Part shown: in pieces, positions 43,990 to 56,244 of the stretch
How the letters are laid out: each line of letters begins with the position of its first letter
Position numbering within the stretch: the first letter of the stretch is position 1
DNA from: Aphrophora alni
Lineage: Eukaryota > Arthropoda > Insecta > Hemiptera > Aphrophoridae
Direction of reading: 5' to 3'
Assembly: GCA_963513935.1 (NCBI GenBank)
Contig: OY740767.1
Coordinates: 151,224,431-151,288,430 of the forward strand
DNA length: 64,000 nt
Notes under the pieces: model-generated
The model's database searches: none
Told to the model about the DNA's origin: nothing
Seen by the model: the letters and a program-made list of their open reading frames with translations, nothing else
Made by a program: the position numbers and the translations under genes

Positions 43990-46111
43990 AGTCAAGCTCA
44001 ACATTTAATATGTTACTAACTGGTTAAATGCTCTCGGCGGCAGAGTTCTATGATGAGGGGATTCAAAAGCTAGTGCCATGACTTAACAAATACTTAGATA
44101 TTTTTGGTGACTATGTAAAAAAGTAAAAATATGTTCATACTTAAGTTTTTGATACAATTTATGTTCATAAATAAAATTGCTGTTACTCCACTTAAAAACG
44201 GTTCTTACTTAAAAAATGACCCACGTATATATAAATATACAACACAAGATAAATAATATTTTGTGTTAGTAGTAGCAAATTATTAGATTTTTTGTTTACT
44301 ACCCATCAAATTTATAAACTATACTTTTTGAACTTCAGTTTTCAAAAACAACTGCTACAAAAAAAAACAGGATATCAAATTTTTCTATTTTTGAATTCAG
44401 TTAATATACTGTTATATTTTTTTTACAATGGGGAAAAACTTATGCCTGAAAATTATATTAAGAAATCTATAGGAAGCGAATCAAATATGAAATTTTTGTA
44501 AATTCATTTAGAAAATATTAGCATTTTAAATTCCAACTTTAGATTAAATTGACTAATTATACCCAGGAATCATCAGATAACGGTTTGCAATTAATAGTGA
44601 ATTTGATACATGTTACAGTCTGCAATCTTACAATTTCCTTATCAAAATGTGAAGATAAACTAGTGTAATAGGCAGGAATTTGTTCATATTACTTTACAAA
44701 TAGGAGGGAAAACAGTGCTTTTAGATGAAAACTGTTAACTGTCAATCATTTTCTGTTTTATACAAAATTTGAATAGCACTTCCTTTCGAAATCTGCTGTT
44801 GATACGTGTCCCTAAGCTTAAAAGTAAGCTTGTCAGAAGTATGATATTTACAACTTACAATTAATTTTCTAGCCCCTGTATTCTCATCATTCTGCTGTTT
44901 TATCTCTGTACTCTCATCATTCTGTTGTGATATCTCTGTGATTGGTTGATACTTAGGGATTTGGAAGTTTAAGGCCTTGTTCACCTCAATCAGAGGTTTA
45001 TTGTACTCCGCTTAAGCCTAGTCAGTTGACCAATTTCCATACCTATAACTAGATCAAAAATTTTGTCCTTATTCTAGTATCTTATTCATCCCCCAGCTGC
45101 AAGAGTCCAAAAAATATTCTTCTCCTGTACTCTATTGACTTGCAGTTCACGAAAATTGTGCTTTGCAGGTCACTTACCCACTCTCACAATTGACAGTTTC
45201 GTCTCCACTAAAGAGACCCACTTTCATTAGTTACTCCTTGAAATGGCCGTCTGGTTATGAAAACAAATACCTGTTTGTGGTATTATTGTTAAAGGTGACT
45301 CTTGTTAGAGCTGAGCTAAGTTTCTTGATAAAGTGGTTGCACATTTTGCTATCAGGAAAATGCTGCAATCTTCTATACTGCTATTTCCTGATCCATTGGC
45401 TAACTGTGTTCGCATCTGCTGAACAGCTGATACCACACATAGGTTCGAGGTTATACAAAAAGAGTCATTGTTTCTTATTTGGTAAGTATGTCAACTTCTC
45501 ATTCCCTTTGATACCCTGACACATATCTTACCTGAACTGTATTTTCTCAGTAATATTTTCCCTTCTTCATTATAATTGGTCTTTTTTCAAGATTCTGTAC
45601 CAGATTTAAAGTTTACTTAACATCTTAACTTTGACTAAATCAGGAATTATAACTAAAATTTTTTTGCAAAATACTCAAAAACAACACACTACAAATACAT
45701 TTGTCCAAATTTGTGCAATACATAAGTGTTACACAAGTTTATTGTTAAAAAGTATACAATAATTATTAATTACAATATGCACAAATCAAAGTGAATCTCT
45801 CTTGCAGAAACACTTTAGACAGAAATATTTACATCTCAGAAAAATATTTTTTTTGTTTGAATTATACTTATCAAAAGATAAAAAGAAAGTTATTTTGGTA
45901 ATGTAACGAAGTCCATATATTAGTCATTGAAAACTCTCTTTACATGTAAATCATTTATAAAACAACACAATAAAGAAATAAATCCTTAATGTCCATTTAA
46001 TCATCATGAACACATGTCAGAATGTATAAACATATGACTGGAAGCAATACTATACAGGAATTCCAATATCATCGAAAAAATGAACACAATTTGTGAACAA
46101 AAGAATGTGAG
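43990..46111. other. Intergenic stretch downstream of ZNF706-like copy 1
   Basis: It probably holds the copy 1 3' UTR: an AATAAA on the minus strand lies at about 45738-45743. Open frames at 44742-44984 (minus) and 45163-45519 (plus) have no motif I recognise and may be transposon remnants. Confidence 0.4.
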
Positions 46112-49100
46112 TCATGCAGCCACGTCTTTCAAATCTTCTGGTAGAGGATTCTTTGGGTGTTTATTTTCAAAATGTTGTTTGTACGTCTTTGGGTCTGGCA
46201 TCTGAGCCTAAAACATTACACAATATCTTTAGAATATTTTATATATTCAAGTTAAATAAATTCATCAAATTAATATTCACTCAGTGGTAGACCTGATATT
46301 ACTAATGGATAACTGGAAATTAATTGTGACAAAATCAAATCCTAAATTATGCATAATTAAAATTAAAGATAATTCGAAGACACCAATTAACATGAAATTT
46401 CTTGGCATTATTTTGAATGAAAATTTAAATTGGAAAACTCATGTTTCACAACTTGCCGAGTCACTGGTATCAGCCTGCTTTGCTCTCCGAATGATTGCAT
46501 CAATGACAAGTTTAGAAGCTAAGTTGATATAGGGATGGCCTTCTAGGGGAACGCTGTTGAACCATTAAAAATATTTCAGTATCAAAAATAATTTTATGAT
46601 TAATTTTCATCTGCCATATAAACCATATAATTTGACTTTTCTTTGTATTTACATTCATGAAATTGTAATTTCAAAAAAGTAATTTGAGTATATTTGAAAT
46701 TAACCCTTTTAGACCAAACATTTTTCGTGGGATGTGTAAAAAGTGTAAAATGATTTTGAGCAACAGGTTTTAAAAACTGCTCATTGTAATATAGACATAT
46801 TTTGCAAACGTTTGTTAAAAAATGTTTATTTATATGTATTGTAACGAAAAGGTGCTGGCTAGGGTCAGTGAACGGCAAGCCATCAATTTGACAAAAAATA
46901 AAAGAGTTGACAGCTCATGGACAAGCCCATACTTAAAAAAAATAATTAAAAAAAAAAAAACTGAAGGGTTTAAAGGCAAGAACCTCATTTAGAGATACGT
47001 TAGAGTAAGGAGAGGTCAACGGACAAAGTTTAAATTAACCAATAGGGAAGGAAGCGTCACTTTCTAATTTCCAGTAAACTTTGAATCCCACCAATAAAAA
47101 ATAAAGCTGTGGTGTGACTGTTGAAAATGAGGAAATTATATATATAGGTCAGAGAGAAAGAAACAGGAGAGTTCTTCAAGATATTTTTTACAAGGTTATT
47201 CTGCGAAGTTTTTGGTAAAAGGTTGTTCTAATAGATAATTGTTCTTCAAAAATTTTGTAAAAACTTTTATATTAAATTGTAAAATCTTCTGGGAAATTGG
47301 AATTAAATTTTCCACATGTCAGTGTATATTCTGTGAAGAGGGATTTTTAAATTTTATTATGATATTAAAAATAGCCACCTAAATTAATATTTGTAAATAG
47401 CAGAAATAGTTTTAAAAGAAGTTAGCTTGAATTTCTTGGCAGAGACGGCTGGCAGTCAGAGGGTTAAGTTATACATTCGTGGAGATTTTGTAAAAAGAAC
47501 ATTACTAAATGATAATAATAAATCCGTACATTGCAAAGAAACATACAGTAGTAATAAAAAGAGAATATGAAAACAGTTGTTTAAAATTTATATTACACTT
47601 GTCCTGATATTTTATGTTAAGCTAGGTACAATATCTACAAATAATGACAAACTTTGTAGACAAAATTTTTATTACAAAACGAAATAACAACCATTCTCTT
47701 ATCTTGACCAGTTTCTTTACCAATATATTGTGATAAAACTCTCATATTATTGATAATTGACACGAATACAAACAAATATTTATTGAAAAACTTAAATTAA
47801 ATCGGACCTATGAGGTGGTACCCAAAAGAAAACAAACCTATATTTTTTAATTTATTTATTTAATTTTTAAACAAAAAATCTTCAATCTCCTTCAAAGTAC
47901 TCTACTGGCACTAATACGTTTGTCCAATCTTTTTTTCCTTTCTTCAAAACATTTTTTAAAGTCGTCCTCTGTGATCCCAACAGTGCCTCCATTGTGTTTT
48001 TTTCCTTCTCATCAGTAGTGTTGGTAAAACGCTTTCTTTCATGTCTCTTTTATATTATAAAAATTAAAAAAGTTGCATGGGACAAGGTCGGATGAATGGG
48101 AGGAGAGTACAGGGGGTCATGATATTTTTTGGTAAAAAAAATGGCGCACAGACAGAGCTATGTGAACTATGTTTTGCTGGAAAAAACCAGTCACACGATT
48201 GCCACAAAACAGGTTTCTTCCATCACAAACTGTTCCAAAATCTTTTCAAAACTTCCAGATAGAAACCCTGGTTAACTATGAATGGATGACTCATCTCACA
48301 TTGAAGAAACAAATCAGCATTGTTTTGACTTTGATTTCACTTGACAGGTTTTTTGGGACGAGGCGAACTCGAAATCTTTCAGGGGGGTAACAGTAGCACC
48401 ATGATTTGTTACCTGTGATGACCTTGGAAAAAAAGTTTGGATCATTTCGGAATACTTCTTTCAAAGTACAGCATGTTTCCTGGTAGTTCTGTTTCCTGTT
48501 GTTCTTACTCTGCAATCAGCAGTCAAAGCACAAATTTGGCAACCACCCTTCTCATCCCCAATATTCCGTTAAAATTCTCTGAACTGAACTCCAGACAGCT
48601 CCACAACTTCTTCTATGGTCCATCATTGATCTTCCAGGATGACTCGTTCAACATTTTCGTCAGTTCGGGCCGTGGAAGAACGCCCAGAATGAGGTTTGTC
48701 ATCAATTGACACACCTCTTTTGAAACGAGAAAACCACTCAAACACTTGAGATTTCCCAATAGCATCACCCTTGTAAGCCTTTTTCAACATTTCAAGAATT
48801 CCTGTGCCAATTTTTCTAAACAAGAAGCAAAACTTGACAGCTGTGCACTGTTCACGAAAATCAGCCATTGCAAAAACAATGAGCACACAAAGCAACTGTC
48901 ACTAAAAAATTCACAAGTCAAACGGAACCTTCTTAAGCAACGACGTTTGGTTTACTGACTCCTGAATTGTAGCTCTATATACTCCTATGGTATATAGTAG
49001 TGATACAACAAACTACTGCTAAAACTCTGCCCCCCCCCCCACATCATCAGTTTGGTTTCTTTTGGGTACCCCCTCGTATAAAGAATATTAACATATTTGA

Positions 49101-49759
49101 TGAACCAGATTTTAAGCAATGTTAACTAACAACATGCAGCGATAAGATGAAAATTATCTAGAACATGAATAAAGAGGTGTTGTATAAGTCAGTCGAGTAT
49201 GCATCTGTTCTGTTGTCAATCCAAAAAAAAAACTTTGTATTCTAGTAATCAGTAGTTAGTTATCAGTTACTATCATTTCTCATTTGTAAAATATGGTTTT
49301 GTCAAGTAACTAAAAAAATCAGCAATGAAAAGCTTCTTTTGTTAGAAGAAGTTGATTTATATAAAGTGCTTTAATTGCGGGAAGAAACAAATGAAAGGTG
49401 CACACAATAGTTTGATTTTACAACAAAAACCACTAGAATTGTAATTTAGAAAGCATTATTCCTAACTAGGCTTAACTGCAATTGTATTTCCAAAACAAAT
49501 GAGTTGAATATATGTGCAAATGAGGAAGATGATGACATTTTTTTTATATAATTTTCTAATATATATAACCTTGCTTATTCTTAGAATGATAATAATGGCT
49601 GATAACCTATTTTACCTTACAAACTGCGCAAACATGCACCAAAGCTTTCTGAGCTGCTTTCTTCTGATCAGCTGCACTATGCCCTTGTTGTTTCTTTGTT
49701 TTTGCTGTTTTTTCTGCTGCTTTGGCTTGTGACTGAAGTTTTTGCTGACCACGTGCCAT
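46112..49759 (-). CDS. ZNF706/SERF-like small zinc-finger protein, copy 1 (two coding exons)
   Basis: This 79-residue protein is built from exon 49616-49759 and exon 46112-46207 across a 3.4-kb intron. Exon 1 (48 codons) starts MARGQQKLQSQAKAAEKTAK and is the Lys/Gln/Ala-rich 4F5 (SERF) region. It ends in CAVCK at donor AAG|GTAAAA. Exon 2 follows TTTTAG and reads AQMPDPKTYKQHFENKHPKN..., closing a single C2H2 finger (CAVC and HFENKH), then LKDVAA and TGA. Human ZNF706 is 76 residues with the same layout. The proposed role (small nucleic-acid-associated or amyloid-modifying protein) comes from the family, not from this sequence. The intron contains a mariner and an RT fragment. Copy 2 lies 8.5 kb upstream with identical exon sizes. 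Confidence 0.93.
46284..46550 (+). pseudogene. Non-LTR reverse transcriptase fragment
   Basis: The translation contains DNWKLIVTKSNPKLCIIKIK, then MKFLGIILNENLNWKTHVSQ and SLVSACFALRMIASM, the region after the RT active site of Jockey/CR1-like LINEs (FLGIxLDxxLNWKxHI). It is cut at both ends and lies inside the copy 1 intron, antisense to the gene. Confidence 0.82.
46551..47808. other. Copy 1 intron sequence
   Basis: No gene seen. The block at about 46850-47170 is slightly richer in G+C and may be an old repeat of unknown class. Confidence 0.4.
47809..49078 (-). mobile_element. Mariner-like element with decayed transposase and TA target duplications
   Basis: The body is 47811-49076 (1266 bp), flanked by TA at 47809-47810 and 49077-49078. 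The left end reads TGAGGTGGTACCCAAAAGAA and the right end, read inward, CGAGGGGGTACCCAAAAGAA, so 18 of 20 bases match. On the minus strand the transposase starts near 48871 with ADFREQCTAVKFCFL, then EMLKKAYKGDAIGKSQVFEW, FSRFKRGVSIDDKPHSGRSS, later FFSKVITGNKSWCYCYPPE and KVKTMLICFFNVR. Stops and frameshifts interrupt it (for example after ERVILEDQ). One catalytic Asp appears changed (TGNKSW where TGDESW is usual). It is non-functional and sits in the intron of ZNF706-like copy 1. Confidence 0.9.
49079..49615. other. Copy 1 intron, exon-proximal part
   Basis: AT-rich intron sequence between the mariner and exon 1 of ZNF706-like copy 1. No feature was recognised. Confidence 0.5.
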
Positions 49760-50444
49760 CTTCAATTAAACTAAGAAAAAAAGTTGGCCTAAATATTTTT
49801 GAAAAACTCATAGTAAACACATTTACTATAATCAAGGACTTATTGAGTATAAAAATGTTGTTAATGATAAATTTAATAATATTAACTGTTATCTATATAT
49901 TCTACGTTTACCAATTTATTCATACCTGATGCAAAGTTACCAATCAGTAAGTCACATATTAGCTTAGTCCAATAATTTAGCCCTACAACTTATATTAATT
50001 TTATATAAAATCACTAATAAATCTATTAAACTAGTTTTGCACACATGTTTTGGCTATGCATTTCATGTTTTAAATTGTATGGATTATTTTTAATTTTACC
50101 AATTAATACAACACTATTTTCAAAATTTTCTCGATGGTAGACAACTCTGAATATCATCTAATAGTTTTAACATTAGTATTTTAGTATTGCATAAGGTATT
50201 GTATAAGGTAAGATTTTTTTGTTATAAAATAGCAATGTTAGTTGCCCCTAATCTTATAGTAAATATAAACTCAGAAAGAGATAAGGCTATAATAAAAAGT
50301 TATTAAATGTTTCCTATTATGCCTCATAGCATGAAAAACAAATGGGGAAAAAACATCAACTAGGAAACAAATTACTAAAAATAAATAAGTTTAATTTTTG
50401 TTTCTAGTATTTTGAAATACTGTTACCTGGCTGATTTGGACGTT

Positions 50445-51232
<788 letters not shown>

Positions 51233-51560
51233 TTAAAAGTAGTGCTTTGTAGTAACTATGTATAAACGTAGTCTTATCTAAGAAAAAGTGTTATTTAATA
51301 ATATTCTAAATTAGCTTATAAAAAAAAACAAGTTTAGTATTTGCACACTAAAGTCTAAGAAGTATGATTCAAATGTTACCTAACCTCGCCTGTCCTAAAC
51401 TAATATTTGTTGTGTACCTCATAACCCACAAAAATTAATTATATTTAAAGAAAAATCATTGAGTAACTTAAAAGTTATGAATCATGTACAAATAGAATAG
51501 TTTTCTCTCAAGTTTGTCTCCAAACTAGTACATCATATGCATACAGTCTTGATTGTTGAA

Positions 51561-51982
51561 CCGACTTCGGTACTTACGTATTAACACCACCGCAGCAGAA
51601 GTTGCTAATGCGCATGCGCCAATATTTGCTTACTTTGCGATATAAATATATATCACGACAGGTTTGGCCAGGTAGCTATATATATATATATAAACACCTG
51701 GCCAAACCTTATATATATATATATAATCACCTGGCCATACCTTTCGTGAGTTTATTGAAGTTAATAATTTGAAATTAGATCATGGATAAACATGAGCTTT
51801 AAAAGTGAAGTGCCGCCAATCTACGCCTAAAATTTTTGCGACAAATCATAAAATGAAAGTATATGAATCTCAAAGCTGAAAAAAATGGAATTCTGCTTCC
51901 CTTAAACCAGTTTGCTCTTTATTGGCGCATGCACATTAGCGCAACTTCTGCTGCGGTGGCGTTAATACGTAAGTACCCCGAC
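51561..51982. repeat. Foldback repeat with GCGCATGCGC arms around (TA)n
   Basis: The left arm (51561-51626) holds TACTTACGTATTAACACCAC, GCAGCAGAAGTTGC and GCGCATGCGCCAAT. The right arm (51915-51982) carries the complement. The middle has (TA)n tracts flanked by ACAGGTTTGGCCAGGT and ACCTGGCCAAACCT. The same motif, GACAGGTTTGGCCAAGTGGC, closes the window at about 63973-63992. Confidence 0.7.
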
Positions 51983-52168
51983 TTATCCCAGTGGATACTA
52001 GTCTATAATCTCTTTATCGAGAATAAAATTAGGGTAACCTTACAGTTATACAAAATAGAATGGGCGTGTCAAGCAAAAAGGAATTATCAAAATAAAAACA
52101 GAAATAAAAAATAGTTCGGCTCTTAATGATGGATGTACAAATTTTTTGCCATAATCGAAGCTGCTTGT

Positions 52169-52312
52169 TCAATAATTGCTACAATGTAGCAAGATGCAGT
52201 CAACAGCTGTTTGAACATATTTCACAACACCCTCAGTAAATTGGCAAACATTGTCATAACTAGGTTCTTTATTGGCTCTTTTCAATAAGGTGTCGATTTC
52301 CCTTATATGGAG
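52169..52312 (-). other. Coding-like segment of unknown origin
   Basis: On the minus strand 47 codons read HIREIDTLLKRANKEPSYDN, then CQFTEGVVKYVQTAVDCILL and HCSNY before TGA. The amphipathic, non-repetitive composition stands out from the surroundings. A weak acceptor (TTGAACTAG) precedes it. It could be a last exon of an unrecognised gene or a pseudogene. Confidence 0.3.
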
Positions 52313-52933
52313 CTAGTTCAAAAACATGAAAATACTAACTTCTCTCTGGGTATAAATATTATAGCTATAAGAATAAGATAGTTAGCAAATAGAAAATACC
52401 TAGTCTGAATACAAACTATGCCCATAGCAATTATGCCTAAAAGCAATTTCCAATTATTTACAAGAAAAAAACAATTCTACAATGTCTAGTCACACTAGAT
52501 GTATACATATAAGAACATACATATATAGGTTATTGTGTAAAGTCTATCCTAAAAGTATCACCTAGACCTAATTAAACATTCTTAACTAGCCTAATAAATT
52601 CATGGCGCAACATTAAGTCTAAAAATAATTAGGTTAGGATCATTTAATAATTATTATATTATTACAGGTTTACCTAATTAAATTTTGAAATATTATACTA
52701 ACCTAAAAATTTAGGAAATTTATGAAAAACAACACGACTTATAAGTCAGCAGCTGGCAGCTGTGATGCTCAACTCAACTTCTCGAACTTGGAAAACTAGA
52801 ACTTGATCTCATGTACTGATTTCAAAACAGCTGTCTTCGGTGATGTAAAATGTTAAAACAAGCATTTCCGTTATGACCAACAAGATTGCGTAGCTTCATT
52901 TAAAGCAATCAAAAGTAAAATAATTACTATGTA

Positions 52934-53254
52934 ATTTTACTTGATCAAATTACAAATAAATACAGTTATGGAAAAAACATTTGGTCAATTTCGAACAATG
53001 GGACCCATTAGTTTATATCTCTATTAAAGCATAAATGCCTAATACATGAAGGAAAAATAAAATATACCTTAGAAATTTGCAACATAATAATATTCCTATT
53101 TCATATAAAAGTAAATCTTTGAACAAAACTTGTATTATGTTTGTGCATTTAATCTGATCCCGTGTAAGCAATTCTTTAGAGTAACAACTGTACAATAACT
53201 TAATAGTATATATATTTAGGACTTTTCATTTTTAATATTATTTTTATTTTGAAG
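52934..53254 (+). repeat. Arm 1 of a distant inverted duplication (partner 58423-58744)
   Basis: About 320 bp closely matching the reverse complement of 58423-58744, including AATGGGACCCATTAGTTTAT and GTAAATCTTTGAACAAAACT. Confidence 0.85.
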
Positions 53255-55170
53255 GTAAGGTTTAAAGTTGCCTAGAGTATTACTATGTAAGGAAATACTA
53301 TGTATGTACTTAAAATAATATTAATTTATTATTGTTTTAGTATTACATTTTGTTATTACTTAATATATTCACATATAATTGTACAACTAATGATATACCG
53401 TATATATTCGTCTACGACGTTCTTAACTTATAATATCATGGAACCCTGAAATTCTTTCAGGTGCACCATTTCAATTTAGTTTTAAATGTGTTTAGTATTA
53501 GCACTGGGTCAAATTTAATATTTTGTTTGTTTGTTGGTGCTTTAAACGTTCGGATATTATATAAAAATTCTGAAGGAATTAAGTTAAATTGTGAAGAAAT
53601 CACTCTCCACATGGGTAAATAAGCATGAATTAATTATTACTACAATAAATATTATTAGTAGGCCTAGCTTGCATTAGCTTCACATTATCTTTGGTAGGTC
53701 AAACATGAATAATTGTGTCAAAATATTGAAGATGAAAGTTGGTGGTATTCATCTGTTTTATTTTTATAATTGTGACATTTGTACTACAAAGAATACCTGG
53801 TTACTTGACCAGGTCTTAACTTCAATTATGATAGTATTCAACTTTTAGGATGGATAGGCTAAAGAAAATGGGTGAGTATTCCAATTGTTCTAAATTTCAT
53901 CCTTTGTGCTTATGACTAGCAGAGGATCATAGCCCCTCAGTGTCAACTACTTCACATATAATATTTTTCTTTTATAATCAATGATTTTGTTTGGCCTCTT
54001 CCCTATATTAAAAATATACCACTCACTGTATAGTGTAACCCTACCTTAACCAGTACTGCTTTAATCCACACAGGTGATTTTAATGTTTTGCAAGCATTTT
54101 ATTTTAAAAAACACTAAAATTACACATATGTTAGATTGTTAGATATTTTTGTACCCTGCATAATAGTGCAATATGAAACATATAACAAGTAATATAATCA
54201 ACAAAAATTGTTTCCTTTAAATTTACAAAAATTAAAATCCTTAAAAAGTTATATAAAAATGTTTACTTTAGGTTTTCACAAGTTATGGATTATAAACAAA
54301 CCTTGTCTGACTCTCTCTAGGAAACCGATCGACAGGTATGAAAAGACTTCGTCTCGAACAAGACAATTGACAGTTAAAGGTCTGGTCCAAAACTTCATTT
54401 TTTATATGGTCAGCTTTAAAATGATGGAAAAATCATTTTAATGTATCTTACTATCGACTACAATAGTGTGATAGGAATTTTGTAGGCTACCCGATGAAGT
54501 GGACAATGGATTTATTTTTTGGACCATAGCTAACCAGGCGTAAATAGCAGGTCCTAATTGGTATCTTAACTATTTATAATTTGTTAGACTTTAAAATGTA
54601 ATTTGTTACCACCTAATATCTAAAATGGTGTAAGAAAAACATGAAACTGTGCACAAAAATTAATCATCATAACTATGGTTTTTCTACCATGAGAATAAGA
54701 GACAGTGAATTAGGGAGGACAGAAAGATGCAAATCAACCAACAACAATATTTGTACCAAAAGAGTGCATTTAGATGTGACATTTAATTTAAAACTACTTT
54801 TTTTCAACTGTTTCTAAATGCAGTTAAGAAAATTGTGTTTCCGTGAGAAATTAAAACCTGGTTTTATGAGAATATAGAAGATTTAATTAACATCAAAAAA
54901 TATCTTTAACCATACGCAACACATACACAATTTTAAAACATGTTTATCCAATTCATTTCCAAGAATCGGAAAATCTGAAAACAAGCCAATATCAAGATTC
55001 CAATAGTTATATATGTGAGGTAGATATTTTAAAGTAGAGAAGTTGAATTTACCTTGGTAGCAATATCACCACCAATGTTAAGATATAAGAAAAGACAGGA
55101 TAAAGATATGGAAAAGTGGTCTCTTTTTTAACATGGTAAAGTATATATGGTATTTGAACATAGAAAAAGA
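53255..55170. other. Intergenic stretch, no feature seen
   Basis: AT-rich, with one TAGGCCTA palindrome at about 53661. Small frames near 54208-54441 have no recognisable content. Confidence 0.45.
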
Positions 55171-55470
55171 AGCTCAAACAATGATTTATAAAATTAACTA
55201 CTGTATTAACAAATTTTGTGTTTGAAAAGGGGATAGAAGACCTTCGAGACAGACACAAGGTGAAAGAAACAATCAAGATCAAATGTTTGAGCACATAATT
55301 AGGATTAAGGAAATCAAAACGCCTAAAAGACCAATAGAGATAATAGAAAATGGAAGAAGACATATGGAAAGGCTAAAAACAAGATGGAAGATTCAAGTTC
55401 AAGAAATATCTAGGTGTAGACTGGAGACTGGTTAGGAGGAGCAGGTGTGGAGATCATCAGTAAGTTAGTG
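55171..55470 (+). pseudogene. Possible LINE C-terminal fragment
   Basis: The translation around 55330-55470 reads RPIEIIENGRRHMERLKTRW, then KIQVQEISRCRLETG. This resembles the G-R-R-x-x-G-R-P-x-x-R-W-x-D motif near the C-terminus of RTE/CR1-type LINEs. Stops follow. The evidence is one motif only. Confidence 0.45.
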
Positions 55471-55797
55471 CTAGACAAACCACCGAGGTGGAAACATCAA
55501 AAGATGATGATATTTTGAAGTATATGTTTTTGTATGAATGATGCTTATAGCTTCACAACTTTAGTATTTCAGACCAAAACTTCCACCTCTTCGACAGACG
55601 TGCACTCTTCACATTATGGAAACATTTCAACAGTGAACAGTTTTTATTTATTTGTCTGTTCTACTCTGACTGAAAGTGTTATTTCCTAGAGCTGGTTACA
55701 AAGTGCACTACAGGCATAGGTAAATTTTATTTACTTAATGTGTTATTTTCAAACATTGCTTTCCTTATTTAAAAAAATACTAATATATTGCATCATA

Positions 55798-56244
55798 TGT
55801 GGCCCAGCCAAGGAGCCCACCAAACCAAAATCATAATAATCATAAATTAGAATGTAATGAAAAGGGATTTTTAATTAATAAAATATGAATTGGCACTTGC
55901 GATTTTGATGAGCAGTGCAATATGACGTAGAAGAAGGGGAGGGGAGAGACGAGGAGTGGAGGCCTTGAGCTAGCGAGTCTTGTGCGGGAGTCTTGTCCGA
56001 GAGCCGCTAGACGGAAGACCGCCACGGGACGAGGTCAGTCCATTTTCGGCCACGTGCTAGTAAATTCATCGGTATGCTTTTCGGCCATTTTTAAGGCTTA
56101 ATCTTGCCGTTATGTCTTTTTCTTAAATTATAATCAATTTCTGTAAACTTTAATTCGGCCATATAAATAAATAGAATATTTAATTTCACTTGTGTTGCGT
56201 GCGTTCATTAGCGTCCTAACCCGACTCCTTGGCCCATCCTGACA
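55798..56244. mobile_element. GC-rich LTR-like block (possible solo LTR)
   Basis: It begins TGTGGCCCAGCCAAGGAG and ends CTCCTTGGCCCATCCTGACA, giving TG...CA termini and an imperfect terminal inverted repeat. An A/T-rich core with AATAAATAG lies at about 56163-56175. G+C is clearly above the surroundings. No target duplication and no internal retrotransposon domain was found, so the call is tentative. Confidence 0.38.

Noticed and set aside
45163..45519. 118-residue open frame
   Set aside because: Composition is hydrophobic and AT-driven, with no domain recognised and no splice or promoter context.
48077..48958. Plus-strand frames of 61-90 residues
   Set aside because: They are antisense shadows of the mariner transposase remnant.
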